A DNA stretch of 64,000 bases. Source: Microbulbifer sp. Q7 (GTDB lineage Bacteria; Pseudomonadota; Gammaproteobacteria; Pseudomonadales; Cellvibrionaceae). The position numbers and the translations under genes are program-made. The stretch spans positions 870,501 through 934,500 of the forward strand of contig NZ_LROY01000001.1 in NCBI RefSeq assembly GCF_001639145.1, given 5' to 3'. The notes under the pieces are model-generated. The model ran no database searches. It saw nothing but the letters and a program-made list of their open reading frames with translations, and was not told where the DNA came from. Below, one piece after another: positions 1 to 8,101 of the stretch. Positions within the stretch are counted from its first letter, which is position 1; every line of letters begins with the position of its first letter.

Positions 1-61
1 GGAGGTTTTTCATCTTGTTATGTTTTCGCTGGCAGTACAGCGGCTGATTTTATCCCACTTC

Positions 62-103
62 TTCAGCGAAAAAAGGCGCCGCGCTATAATGCGCGGCCTT
101 TTT
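62..103 (+). promoter_or_regulatory. putative serB promoter inside a GC hairpin
   Basis: A perfect -10 hexamer TATAAT (85-90) lies 17 bp after a weak -35-like TTCAGC (62-67), about 60 bp before the serB start. The -10 is the loop of an imperfect inverted repeat (69-84 with 91-103; an A-run plus GGC..CGCGC paired to GCGCGGCC plus a T-run). The same bases could therefore form an intrinsic terminator for an upstream transcript. I cannot tell promoter from terminator without transcript data. No gene is supported in 1-153. Confidence 0.4.
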
Positions 104-153
104 CCGGTGCGTTGTCCGCAGAGGCACCGCCCGCCAACCATCAAGAGTCAGTC

Positions 154-1176
154 ATGGACGCAGCTAACTACGCCTCTCTCGCCGCCCTTTGCCAGCGGGT
201 CTTCGCGCAACATCTACCGGAGGCGATGCCCGATTGCCCCGCGGCGGTGAGTGCGCCCTGGTGCCTGACACTGCTCACCGGGCAGGTGCGCGAACCATCA
301 CTGCAGGCACTGCAGGCGTTTCTCGATGGGCAGCAGTGGCGCGTGGTCGGCGTGGATATTCTGGCGTGCCGTGCCGCTTGCTGTGCGATCCGCTTGCAGC
401 TCGACGGCGAACTGGCTTTCGATGACGCGCGCCGGGCGCTGCTGGCACTGGCGGATGGACTGGACATGGAGTTGATCCTGCAGCCGGGGGGTACCCAGCG
501 CGCGCCGAGGCTCGCCTGTTTCGATATGGACTCCACGCTGATCCAGGCGGAGGTTATCGACGAGCTGGCTAAAATCGCCGGGGTTGGCGACCAGGTAGCG
601 GAGATCACTCTGTCGGCTATGCGCGGTGAGTTGGATTTCCAGCAGAGTTTCCGCAAACGCATGGGGTTGTTACAGGGGTTTACCGAGGCCAGCCTCGCGG
701 ATATCGCGCCCCAGCTGCCGATCATGCCCGGGGCCCCGCGCCTGTTGCGTGCCCTGCGCGCACTGGGCTGCAAAACCGCCATTCTTTCCGGGGGCTTTAC
801 CTATTTCGCCAATTACCTGAAGGATAACCACCTGGCGGTGGACGTGATTCACGCGAACCAGCTGGAATTTGATGGCGGCGCACTGACCGGCGGGGTGATT
901 GATCCGATCGTGGATGGCGCGCGCAAGGCGCATTTGTTACAGGAAATTGCCGAGGAAATGCATCTGTCTCTGGAGCAGGTGATTGCGGTAGGCGATGGTG
1001 CCAATGACCTGCCGATGCTGGCGTTGGGGGCGCTGGGCATTGCCTTCCACGCCAAGCCGAAGGTGCGCGCGGAAGCGCCGCAGGCGATTGATGGTTTTGA
1101 GCTGGATGCGGCCCTGTACCTGTTTGGTCTCAATGACCGCCAGATCGATGCGCTGCTGGATGACGCCGCTCAGTAG
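154..1176 (+). CDS. serB: phosphoserine phosphatase SerB
   Basis: HAD-superfamily phosphatase that removes phosphate from O-phosphoserine in the last step of serine synthesis, in the cytosol. The 340-residue protein has an N-terminal ACT-like region (about 1-120) and a C-terminal HAD core. The core begins with the catalytic motif FDMDSTLIQAEVIDELA, continues with LSGGF (motif II) and ends with the metal-binding GDGANDLPM. The order and length match the longer gammaproteobacterial SerB. The ATG at 154 is chosen over an in-frame TTG at 112 because the leader in between is not conserved-looking; the Shine-Dalgarno is weak either way. Its stop overlaps by 7 nt the convergent small lipoprotein gene at 1170-1343. 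A fimX-like gene lies a few kilobases away. Confidence 0.95.
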   Translation: MDAANYASLAALCQRVFAQHLPEAMPDCPAAVSAPWCLTLLTGQVREPSLQALQAFLDGQQWRVVGVDILACRAACCAIRLQLDGELAFDDARRALLALADGLDMELILQPGGTQRAPRLACFDMDSTLIQAEVIDELAKIAGVGDQVAEITLSAMRGELDFQQSFRKRMGLLQGFTEASLADIAPQLPIMPGAPRLLRALRALGCKTAILSGGFTYFANYLKDNHLAVDVIHANQLEFDGGALTGGVIDPIVDGARKAHLLQEIAEEMHLSLEQVIAVGDGANDLPMLALGALGIAFHAKPKVRAEAPQAIDGFELDAALYLFGLNDRQIDALLDDAAQ

Positions 1177-1343
1177 CGGCTGACCAGGCTGACCAGCGGC
1201 GGCAGGTCCGCGTTCACACTGGCGAACGGTATCGACGGTTTGCGCTTGCCGCCGTCCTGATAGCAGGTAGCCTGTCGTTCACAGGCGGCCATTATCATTG
1301 CCAGTGTGATTAGTGCGGTGACGGCGATTAGTCGCTTGCCCAT
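1170..1343 (-). CDS. small lipoprotein (57 aa)
   Basis: A 57-codon frame reading from ATG at 1343 to TGA at 1170-1172, too short for most gene callers. The N-terminus is MGKRLIAVTALITLAMIMAA followed by Cys21, i.e. basic residues, a hydrophobic stretch and a lipobox (MAAC), so it should be a lipid-anchored envelope protein. The mature part is only about 37 residues, with one further Cys (28) and a Pro-rich end. An AGGGA lies 6 nt before the start. It overlaps the end of serB convergently by 7 nt and is codirectional with the RND genes, though upstream of nothing obvious. I do not recognise a family. The lipobox makes chance coding unlikely, but no homologue could be checked. Confidence 0.6.
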   Translation of the reverse strand: MGKRLIAVTALITLAMIMAACERQATCYQDGGKRKPSIPFASVNADLPPLVSLVSRY

Positions 1344-1445
1344 GTGGGGTCCCTGTCTGCGAGTCGGTTACGGTTTCCCGGTTGCTGCCCATTAGACGAG
1401 CCCAAGCGGGAAAAAGTTGCGCGGTAAGCGCGAAGATTATGAGAA

Positions 1446-1473
1446 TTGCGCCGGTATGCCTAGCCCGGCGCAA
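1446..1473 (-). terminator. probable terminator of the RND operon
   Basis: A perfect 9-bp inverted repeat TTGCGCCGG / CCGGCGCAA with a 10-nt loop, 14 nt past the stop of the RND transporter gene. On the minus strand it is followed by TTCTC, a poor U-tract, so termination strength is uncertain. Confidence 0.45.
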
Positions 1474-1486
1474 AATCTGCCGCCAA

Positions 1487-4400
1487 TCAATCGGGTTTTG
1501 TGATCGGATACTCCCCGTCGAGTTCCGCCACTTCCCGCGCCACCTGCCCCGGGGATCCGGTGCGACGTGCCAGTATGTCGTAGGCCACCGGCACGATGTA
1601 CACGGTAAACAGGGTCGCCGCCAGTACCCCGAACAACACCACGGTGCCGATCACCGCGCGGGTTTCCGAGCCAGCGCCAGAGGAAAGCAGCAGCGGCAGC
1701 GAGCCGGCGGCGGTGGTGATGCCGGTCATCAGGATTGGCCGCAGGCGGGTTTCCGCGGCCTGGCGCAATGCCTGGCCGAACTCCACACCGCGATCTCTCA
1801 GCTGGTTGGCGAACTCCACGATCAGAATACCGTTCTTGGCCGCCAGCCCCACCAGCATGATCAGGCCCACCTGGCTGTAGATATTCAGCGACTGGTTGGT
1901 AAGCAGCAGGCCGAGCAGGGCGCCGGCCATGGCCAGGGGCACGGTGAACATGATCACCAGCGGGTGGATAAAGCTCTCGAACTGGGCGGCGAGCACCAGG
2001 AACACCACCAGCGCGCCCAGCAGAATGGCGAACAGGATGGTGTTGCCGGAGTCCTGGAAGCTCTTCGACTGGCCCTTGTAGTCGATCACCGGCGAGCCCT
2101 CGATATTGTCATCCACCAGCTGGTTCAGGTACTGCAGGGCTTCGCCCAGCACCAGTCCATCCGCCAGATTGGCATCCAGGGTGATGGAGCGCACCCGGTT
2201 GTAGCGCTGCAGCTGGGGCGAGTCCGCGTACTCACTCACTTCCACCAGGCTTTGCAGGGGAATCAGCTGGCCGGTGGTGGTGGAGCGCACGTAGAGGTTT
2301 TCCAGGCTGTCCGGGGTGCGCTGCATCTCCCGCTCACCTTCGAGGATCACATCGTATTCCTCGCCATTGCTGATAAAGGTTGTGGCGCGTCGCGAGCCAA
2401 ACATGGTCTGCAGGGTGGTGCCGACATCGCTGACCTGTACCCCCAGGTCTGCAGCGCGCTCGTAATCTACATTGATGCGCAGTTGCGGCTGGGTTTCCTT
2501 GTAGTCCCAGTCGACCCCCACAAGACCCGGGTTGGATTCGTCGATGGCCGCGTTTAGCTGGTCACGCCATTCCGTCAGCTGCGCGTAGCTGCCACCGCCG
2601 AGTACAAACTGCACCGGTTTGCCGAGGCCTCCGCCAAAGCTCTGGCGCATGACCGGGAAGGCGCGCACGCCGCTCAGGTCGCTCACCGCGGCACGCACCT
2701 GGTTCATCAGCTCGAATGCCGAGGGCCGTTCACCCCAGGGGGCGAGAGTGAAAATCACCATGCCGCTGTTGAACGTGGCGGAGCTGCCGAAGGAGCGCGG
2801 TGAGCGCACCAGCAGGCGGTTCACATAGCCCTTCTCCACCAGCGGCATCAGCCGCTCTTCGATGGTATCCATGTATTCCTGCATGTACTGGTAGCTGGCA
2901 CCCTCCGGGCCGTTTACCAGCAGGAAGAAGGAGCCGCGGTCTTCCCGCGGCGCGTATTCCGTAGGAATCAGGCGGAACGCCAGCGCCGCAAACGCCATCA
3001 CCGCCACAAACACACAGCCGGCAATCCAGTGGCGGCGCAGCAGCAGGTCGAGCCCGCGACTGTAGCGGTGCTGAACGCGGGACAGTGCGTTGTCCATAAA
3101 GCGGGTGGCCGCGTTGTGGTGATCGCTGGGGCGCACAAGTTTGGAGGCGAGCATCGGCGACAGGGTAAGCGCGGTGATCGAGGAGAAGATCACTGCGGCG
3201 GACATGGTCAGGGCGAATTCCGAGAACAGCCGCCCGATATCCCCTTCGAGGAAGGTAATGGGCACGAACACCGCCACCAGCACCATGGTGGTGGCCACTA
3301 CCGCAAAGCCCACCTCGCGGGCGCCGCGGTAGGCGGCTAGCAGTGGCGGCTCACCGTACTCGTCCATGCGCCGGAAAATATTCTCCAGCACCACAATGGC
3401 ATCATCCACCACCAGGCCAATGGCCAGTACCAGCGCCAGCAGGGTGAGCAGGTTGATACTGAATCCGAACGCGTACAGCAGGATGGAGGTGGCGATGAGG
3501 GACACCGGCACCGTCACCGCTGGCACCAGGGTCGCGCGCCAGTTGCCGAGGAACAGGTAGATCACCAGGGTGACCAGGATCACCGCGATAGCGAGGGTGG
3601 TGTACACCTCGCTGATCGCCTCGGACACAAACACCGAGGCATCGTAACTCTGGCTGAGGCGCATGCCGTCGGGCAGGGTCTTGTTGACCTTCACCATCTC
3701 CGCCTTGGCCGCCTCCGCCACCGCCACGATGTTGCCGGTGGACTGGCGGGTGATGCCGATGCCCACCATGGGCTCGCCATTGCCGCGGAAGGTGGAGCGG
3801 TCCTCGGCGGAGCCCAGCTCCACTCGCGCCACATCGCCCAGGCGCACCACGTGGCCGCTATCGCCGGTGGCCACCGCCAGGCGCGCGAAGTCCTCGGCGC
3901 TCTGGAACTGGCGTTGCAGGCGCAGGGTGAACTGGCGATCGCTGGACTCGAGATAACCCGCCGGCAGCTCGCGGTTTTCCGCGCGCAGCGCCTGTTCAAT
4001 GTCCGCGCTGGTCACGTTGTGCGCGGTCATGGCACCGCGGTCCAGCCAGATGCGCATGGCAAAGTCTTTGGCTCCACCCACGCGCACCCGGGCCACGCCA
4101 TCGAGCACCGAGAAGCGGTCCACCAGGTAGCGGTTGGCGTAGTCGGTGAGCTCCGGCACGGTTAAGCGGTCGGAGGTCAGGTTCAGCCAGATCACCACGT
4201 CGTCGCTGCTGTCGACCTTTTCAATCTCCGGCGGATCCGCCTCTACCGGCAGGTTGTCCATCACGCCGGAAACGCGATCGCGGATATCGTTGGCCGCGCC
4301 GTCCACGTCGCGGTTGATATTGAATTCGATGGAGATGCGCGAGCGCCCGTCGGTGCTCGATGAGCTGACGGTTTTGATCCCCTCGATACCGGCGATACGG

Positions 4401-4606
4401 TCTTCGATCACGCGGGTGATACGGGTTTCCACGATATCCGCGGAGGCGCCGGGGTAGTTGGTGTCGATGGACACGATGGGCGGATCGATATCGGGGTATT
4501 CGCGCAGCGCCAGGCGGTCGAAACTGATCAGGCCAAACACCACCAGCAGCAGTGCCAGCACCAGCGCGAATACCGGGCGTTTGACCGCCGTATCACTGAT
4601 GATCAT
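1487..4606 (-). CDS. RND efflux transporter, HAE1 family inner-membrane subunit
   Basis: 1039-residue proton-driven drug exporter of the AcrB/MexB type. The start MIISDTAVKRPVFALVLALL is typical of the family, with TM1 at about 12-30. The large periplasmic porter loop follows (DPPIVSIDTNYPGAS near 42-56). The central TM block carries the GLVVDDAIVVLEN proton-relay motif with its paired Asp residues. A second porter loop and the C-terminal TM block (QVGLIMLVGLAAKNGILIVEFAN) complete it. Full length, no frameshift. It overlaps the upstream fusion-protein gene by 4 nt (ATGA), so the two are translationally coupled. No outer-membrane factor is adjacent, so a TolC-like channel elsewhere is presumed. 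Substrate cannot be read from sequence. Confidence 0.95.
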   Translation of the reverse strand: MIISDTAVKRPVFALVLALLLVVFGLISFDRLALREYPDIDPPIVSIDTNYPGASADIVETRITRVIEDRIAGIEGIKTVSSSSTDGRSRISIEFNINRDVDGAANDIRDRVSGVMDNLPVEADPPEIEKVDSSDDVVIWLNLTSDRLTVPELTDYANRYLVDRFSVLDGVARVRVGGAKDFAMRIWLDRGAMTAHNVTSADIEQALRAENRELPAGYLESSDRQFTLRLQRQFQSAEDFARLAVATGDSGHVVRLGDVARVELGSAEDRSTFRGNGEPMVGIGITRQSTGNIVAVAEAAKAEMVKVNKTLPDGMRLSQSYDASVFVSEAISEVYTTLAIAVILVTLVIYLFLGNWRATLVPAVTVPVSLIATSILLYAFGFSINLLTLLALVLAIGLVVDDAIVVLENIFRRMDEYGEPPLLAAYRGAREVGFAVVATTMVLVAVFVPITFLEGDIGRLFSEFALTMSAAVIFSSITALTLSPMLASKLVRPSDHHNAATRFMDNALSRVQHRYSRGLDLLLRRHWIAGCVFVAVMAFAALAFRLIPTEYAPREDRGSFFLLVNGPEGASYQYMQEYMDTIEERLMPLVEKGYVNRLLVRSPRSFGSSATFNSGMVIFTLAPWGERPSAFELMNQVRAAVSDLSGVRAFPVMRQSFGGGLGKPVQFVLGGGSYAQLTEWRDQLNAAIDESNPGLVGVDWDYKETQPQLRINVDYERAADLGVQVSDVGTTLQTMFGSRRATTFISNGEEYDVILEGEREMQRTPDSLENLYVRSTTTGQLIPLQSLVEVSEYADSPQLQRYNRVRSITLDANLADGLVLGEALQYLNQLVDDNIEGSPVIDYKGQSKSFQDSGNTILFAILLGALVVFLVLAAQFESFIHPLVIMFTVPLAMAGALLGLLLTNQSLNIYSQVGLIMLVGLAAKNGILIVEFANQLRDRGVEFGQALRQAAETRLRPILMTGITTAAGSLPLLLSSGAGSETRAVIGTVVLFGVLAATLFTVYIVPVAYDILARRTGSPGQVAREVAELDGEYPITKPD

Positions 4607-5697
4607 TGGCTGGCTGCTCCGTTTTGCGCTTCGACAGCAACGGCCTGGCCGTCGCGGATGTGCAGGGTGCCGCGGGTGACGACCTGGTCTCCCTGGGAGA
4701 GCCCCGAGAGTACCTCAACCTTGCCCAGGTAGCGGTGCCCGATTTCGACCTCGCGCCGCTGCACCACATGTCCGCCTTCGGTTTTCTTTACCACAAACAC
4801 GGACTGATCCCCCGCCAGCGGTACCAGCGCCGCCTCGGGAATGGTCAGCGCCTGGCGTGGGTTGCTGATGATCTTGACCCGCAGCAACATGCCCGGCTTG
4901 AGGTCGCCATCCGGATTGTCCAGGCGGCCGCGCACGGTAAAGGCGCGGGTCTGCGGGTCCACCCGCGCTTCCACGATCATCACCTCGCCATTGAATACCC
5001 GGTTGGGGTGGGCCTGGCTCATGGCCTCGATTTTCATACCGCCAGAAATGGCCGACAGCTGTCGCTCGGGCACGGTGAAATCCAGTTTCAGGCGGTCAAT
5101 TTCCTGGATGGTGGTGATTTCCGTGGTGGGGGTGGCCAGGCTGCCCACACTGATGTTGCGCAGTCCCAGCTGGCCGTCAAAGGGCGCGCGGATTATGCGG
5201 TCATCGATGCGCGCCTGCAGGCCGTCAATCAGCGCGCGGGTCTCCGCCACCTGGGTTTCCACGGCTTCCAGTTGTTCGCGGGTAGAAAGGTTCTTGCCCA
5301 CGAGCCCGCGCAGGCGTTTTTCATCACGCTCATAACGCTGCAGGGTGGCGCGGGCGCCCGCCAGTTCTGCCAGCTCCTCGCCGTGGCTCAGTTCCACCAG
5401 TACATCGCCGGCCTTTACCCGTTGCCCACTTTCAAACGCAATGCGGCTGATGTGTTCGGTGACGCCGGCGCGCAGGGAAACAAACTCCCACGCTCTGGCG
5501 GTGCCCAGTGCCTCCACCGGGTTTGAAATCTGCTCCAGCTCGACGGCGGCAACGCGCACGGGGATCGGGGTACTGCCGGGGCCGCCTTGTGCGAGAACGG
5601 CGGTTGAGGAGGAAAAACTCAGCAGCGCGGCACAGGCCACGGCGAGGGTGCGGGAGGCGCGTCCGAATGCACGGGTCAGTTTCATGGTGATGGGCAT
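4603..5697 (-). CDS. RND periplasmic membrane fusion protein (adaptor)
   Basis: 364-residue adaptor linking the RND pump to an outer-membrane channel. A Sec signal peptide covers about residues 1-36 (hydrophobic TLAVACAALLSFSSS, cleavage near VLA-QGG). The lipoyl half-motif SGQRVKAGDVLVEL, an alpha-hairpin (ELAGARATLQRYERDEKRL) and the returning RAPFDGQLGLRNISVG with the beta-barrel follow in the usual MFP order. There is no lipobox Cys, so it is held by the membrane stem or is soluble. First gene of a two-gene operon with the RND transporter. An alternative start is the ATG at 5685, which removes four residues; neither has a good ribosome site. Confidence 0.92.
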   Translation of the reverse strand: MPITMKLTRAFGRASRTLAVACAALLSFSSSTAVLAQGGPGSTPIPVRVAAVELEQISNPVEALGTARAWEFVSLRAGVTEHISRIAFESGQRVKAGDVLVELSHGEELAELAGARATLQRYERDEKRLRGLVGKNLSTREQLEAVETQVAETRALIDGLQARIDDRIIRAPFDGQLGLRNISVGSLATPTTEITTIQEIDRLKLDFTVPERQLSAISGGMKIEAMSQAHPNRVFNGEVMIVEARVDPQTRAFTVRGRLDNPDGDLKPGMLLRVKIISNPRQALTIPEAALVPLAGDQSVFVVKKTEGGHVVQRREVEIGHRYLGKVEVLSGLSQGDQVVTRGTLHIRDGQAVAVEAQNGAASQ

Positions 5698-5808
5698 TAC
5701 CTGATGGTCAAAACAGTTATTTTGATGGTGGCGCGGAAAAGTGTCGCACCAAGTGCAGCAACTTCCGCGCCAGACTAGTGCAGCGGGAAGTCAGAGTTGA
5801 GGGGTTTT

Positions 5809-5847
5809 ACAAAAATTTACCCCCGGGCGCATGCACACCCGGGGGTT
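5809..5847 (-). terminator. intrinsic terminator after the M1 peptidase gene
   Basis: A 9-bp GC stem (5819-5827 with 5838-5846; ACCCCCGGG/CCCGGGGGT), followed on the minus strand by TAAATTTTTG. It lies about 55 nt past the peptidase stop and is a good Rho-independent terminator. Confidence 0.8.
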
Positions 5848-5902
5848 GTACGCTGGCGGTCGCCCTATTGGATTGCCCGTAAGGGTGACCTGGCCATCGA
5901 GT

Positions 5903-7888
5903 TTAGTCGCCGTAGATGATCTTGCTGTTCACCTTGACCGTCAGCGGGTGGTAACCCGGCTTGGCTTTCTCGAAAATCCGCTTGGCTTCGTCGGTCTTGC
6001 CGTTTTCCACCAGGTTGCGGTACAGCGGGCGCAGGAACTTGTTGCGGCCGATGCTGGTGAGGAAGTCTTCCAGGCGCGCATTGGCCGGCTGGTAGTCGTT
6101 GCGCACCGCGATCATTAACCAGCTGAAGGCGATCTCGTTGTTTTTCGACTGGGTGAGATCGAAGGTGCTATCCAGTTCCTGCAGCTGATCTTCGCTCAGT
6201 TTCTCCGGCATGCCGTCGAGGAAATACTTCCACTGGTGGAAGGTCCAGTCCTTGGTGTCAATCGCGCTCGCCTTGATGTCGCCGTTCAGCCATTGCTCGC
6301 GCACCGGATCGAGCTTGGTGAATGCATCGGAGGTGGGCTGCGGCGCGCCTTCGGGAATGCCCGGTTCAAAAATCCACTGCTGGATGCGCGCGCGGTCCAG
6401 TTTGTCCGGGTACTGCTTCAGTAGGGTGTCATCCAGGTATTTCACGAAGTCTTCCGTGGTAATGCTCTGGAAGGCGAAGTGGTTGAAGTACTCCATCAGG
6501 AATTTGTCGAAGTTCTCGCGGCCCACCTTCTGCTCCAGTTCATACAGGAACAGGGAGCCTTTTTCGTAGGGAATGTTCGAGAAGACTTCGTCCGGATCGC
6601 GGCCGCGCAGGTCGATGGCCATGATCTCGTCTTTGTCTTCGCGGTCGTCCAGGTCGGCCTTGAGGTCGTCGTAACCCAGCGCCATTTCCATCTGGTAGCG
6701 CTCGTCACCGTACACAAACTGCATGATGCGGTTGGTGAGGTAGGTGGTGAAGCCTTCGTTCAACCACAGGTCGCGCCAGCTGGCATTGGTGATCAGGTTG
6801 CCGGACCAGGAGTGGGCCAGCTCGTGGGCGATCAGTGCCACCAGGCTCTTGTCACCGGCGATCACCGTGGGGGTGATAAAGCTCAGGCGCGGGTTTTCCA
6901 TGCCGCCAAACGGGAAGCTGGGGGGCAGGATCAGCAGGTCGTAGCGGTCCCAGCGGTAGGGGCCGAAGTTCTGCTCCGTGACTTCGAGCATATCCTCGGT
7001 GTCTTCAAACTCCTTGGCCGCGGCGTCGAGTAGTTCGGGCTCGGCGTAGACGCCGGTGCGCTCGCCCATCGCCTTGAAGTCCAGATTGCCGATGCCGATG
7101 GCGATCAGGTAGGACGGAATGGCCTGGGGCATTTCAAACTCGAACACGCCGTCCAGCTCTGCTTCCGGATCGTTGTTCGCACTCATCACTGCGCGCAGCT
7201 CTTTGGGGGTGCGGAGGGTGGCCTTGTAGGTCATGCGCACCTGCGGGGTGTCCTGCAGGGGAATAAAGCTGCGTGCGTGAATCGCCTGGGCCTGGGTGAA
7301 CAGGAAGGGATGCTTTTTGCCCGCGGTCTGTTGCGGTTCCAGCCATTGCACACCGGAGGCACCGGGGGAGGTCTGGTACTGGATGGCGACCTTGCTGGCG
7401 CCCTTGGGCAGATTGATCTTCAGCGGGGTGCCCAGGTTCGGGTCTTTCTTGCCCATGCTGAATTTCACTGGCTGGAGGCTGTCGCCAACGCCGGCGCGCA
7501 CGGCTTTTACGTCGATGTCACGGGTATCCAGGATCAGCGGCGGATTTTTCTGGCTGAGCCGTTTGATATCCAGAATGGCTTCGCCCTTCAACACCTTGTT
7601 GTCGAAATCGGCGGTGAGGTCGAGATCCAGGTGCTTGACGCGGAAGGCGTCGGTGTTGGCAAAGGAGTGGTAGTCGACGCCGGATTCGGGCCCATTTTTC
7701 TCCGCCATGGCGCCTTCTTTTTGCAGGTCTTCCGCCTGGTACTCGGTGGCGCCTTCGGGGGTCGCGGTGCCTGAAGTACTGGGTTCAGCCTCTTTTTTGC
7801 CGCAGGCGCTCAGGGTGACGAGGCTGCAGGCCAGCAATCCGGCGCCGATCAGGCGGCCGAGGCTGGGGGTTAACAATTGGGGCAACAT
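5903..7888 (-). CDS. M1 family zinc metallopeptidase lipoprotein
   Basis: A 661-residue gluzincin aminopeptidase. The signal peptide ends in a lipobox (SLVTLSAC, Cys near residue 29), so it is predicted to be anchored in the envelope. Family motifs are present: GGMEN (substrate N-terminus binding), then HELAH about residue 350 and, 18 residues on, NEGFTTY, giving the HEXXH-X18-E zinc site. The C-terminal part has the helical repeats of leukotriene-A4-hydrolase-like M1 enzymes. I chose the ATG at 7888 because GGAG stands 6 nt ahead of it. An in-frame ATG at 7900 has no ribosome site. It likely trims peptides in the periplasm for nutrition. Monocistronic, with its own terminator; the fimX-like gene lies upstream in the same direction, 213 nt away. 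Confidence 0.92.
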   Translation of the reverse strand: MLPQLLTPSLGRLIGAGLLACSLVTLSACGKKEAEPSTSGTATPEGATEYQAEDLQKEGAMAEKNGPESGVDYHSFANTDAFRVKHLDLDLTADFDNKVLKGEAILDIKRLSQKNPPLILDTRDIDVKAVRAGVGDSLQPVKFSMGKKDPNLGTPLKINLPKGASKVAIQYQTSPGASGVQWLEPQQTAGKKHPFLFTQAQAIHARSFIPLQDTPQVRMTYKATLRTPKELRAVMSANNDPEAELDGVFEFEMPQAIPSYLIAIGIGNLDFKAMGERTGVYAEPELLDAAAKEFEDTEDMLEVTEQNFGPYRWDRYDLLILPPSFPFGGMENPRLSFITPTVIAGDKSLVALIAHELAHSWSGNLITNASWRDLWLNEGFTTYLTNRIMQFVYGDERYQMEMALGYDDLKADLDDREDKDEIMAIDLRGRDPDEVFSNIPYEKGSLFLYELEQKVGRENFDKFLMEYFNHFAFQSITTEDFVKYLDDTLLKQYPDKLDRARIQQWIFEPGIPEGAPQPTSDAFTKLDPVREQWLNGDIKASAIDTKDWTFHQWKYFLDGMPEKLSEDQLQELDSTFDLTQSKNNEIAFSWLMIAVRNDYQPANARLEDFLTSIGRNKFLRPLYRNLVENGKTDEAKRIFEKAKPGYHPLTVKVNSKIIYGD

Positions 7889-8101
7889 AGGGGGCTCCAT
7901 GATTGTTGTTGTGCGTGTAGGTGAGTGAACGGGGTGAATACTTCGCGGCACAGAATACTCAATAGGCGGCGAGAGGTGAAAACCGGTTGTTGCATCGCTG
8001 TTTAAGGTAGACCGAAATGCGGTCCCCGGGCGGGGTGATTTTGGTGTGGCGGCCGGAGGTATTCCACCGGCCGCGCAACACCCGCGCACAGAAGCTGCCG
8101 G

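Noticed and set aside
1279..1473. 64-codon minus-strand frame downstream of the RND genes
   Set aside because: Overlaps the better-supported lipoprotein frame and the RND hairpin; Arg/Thr/His-rich end is not protein-like.
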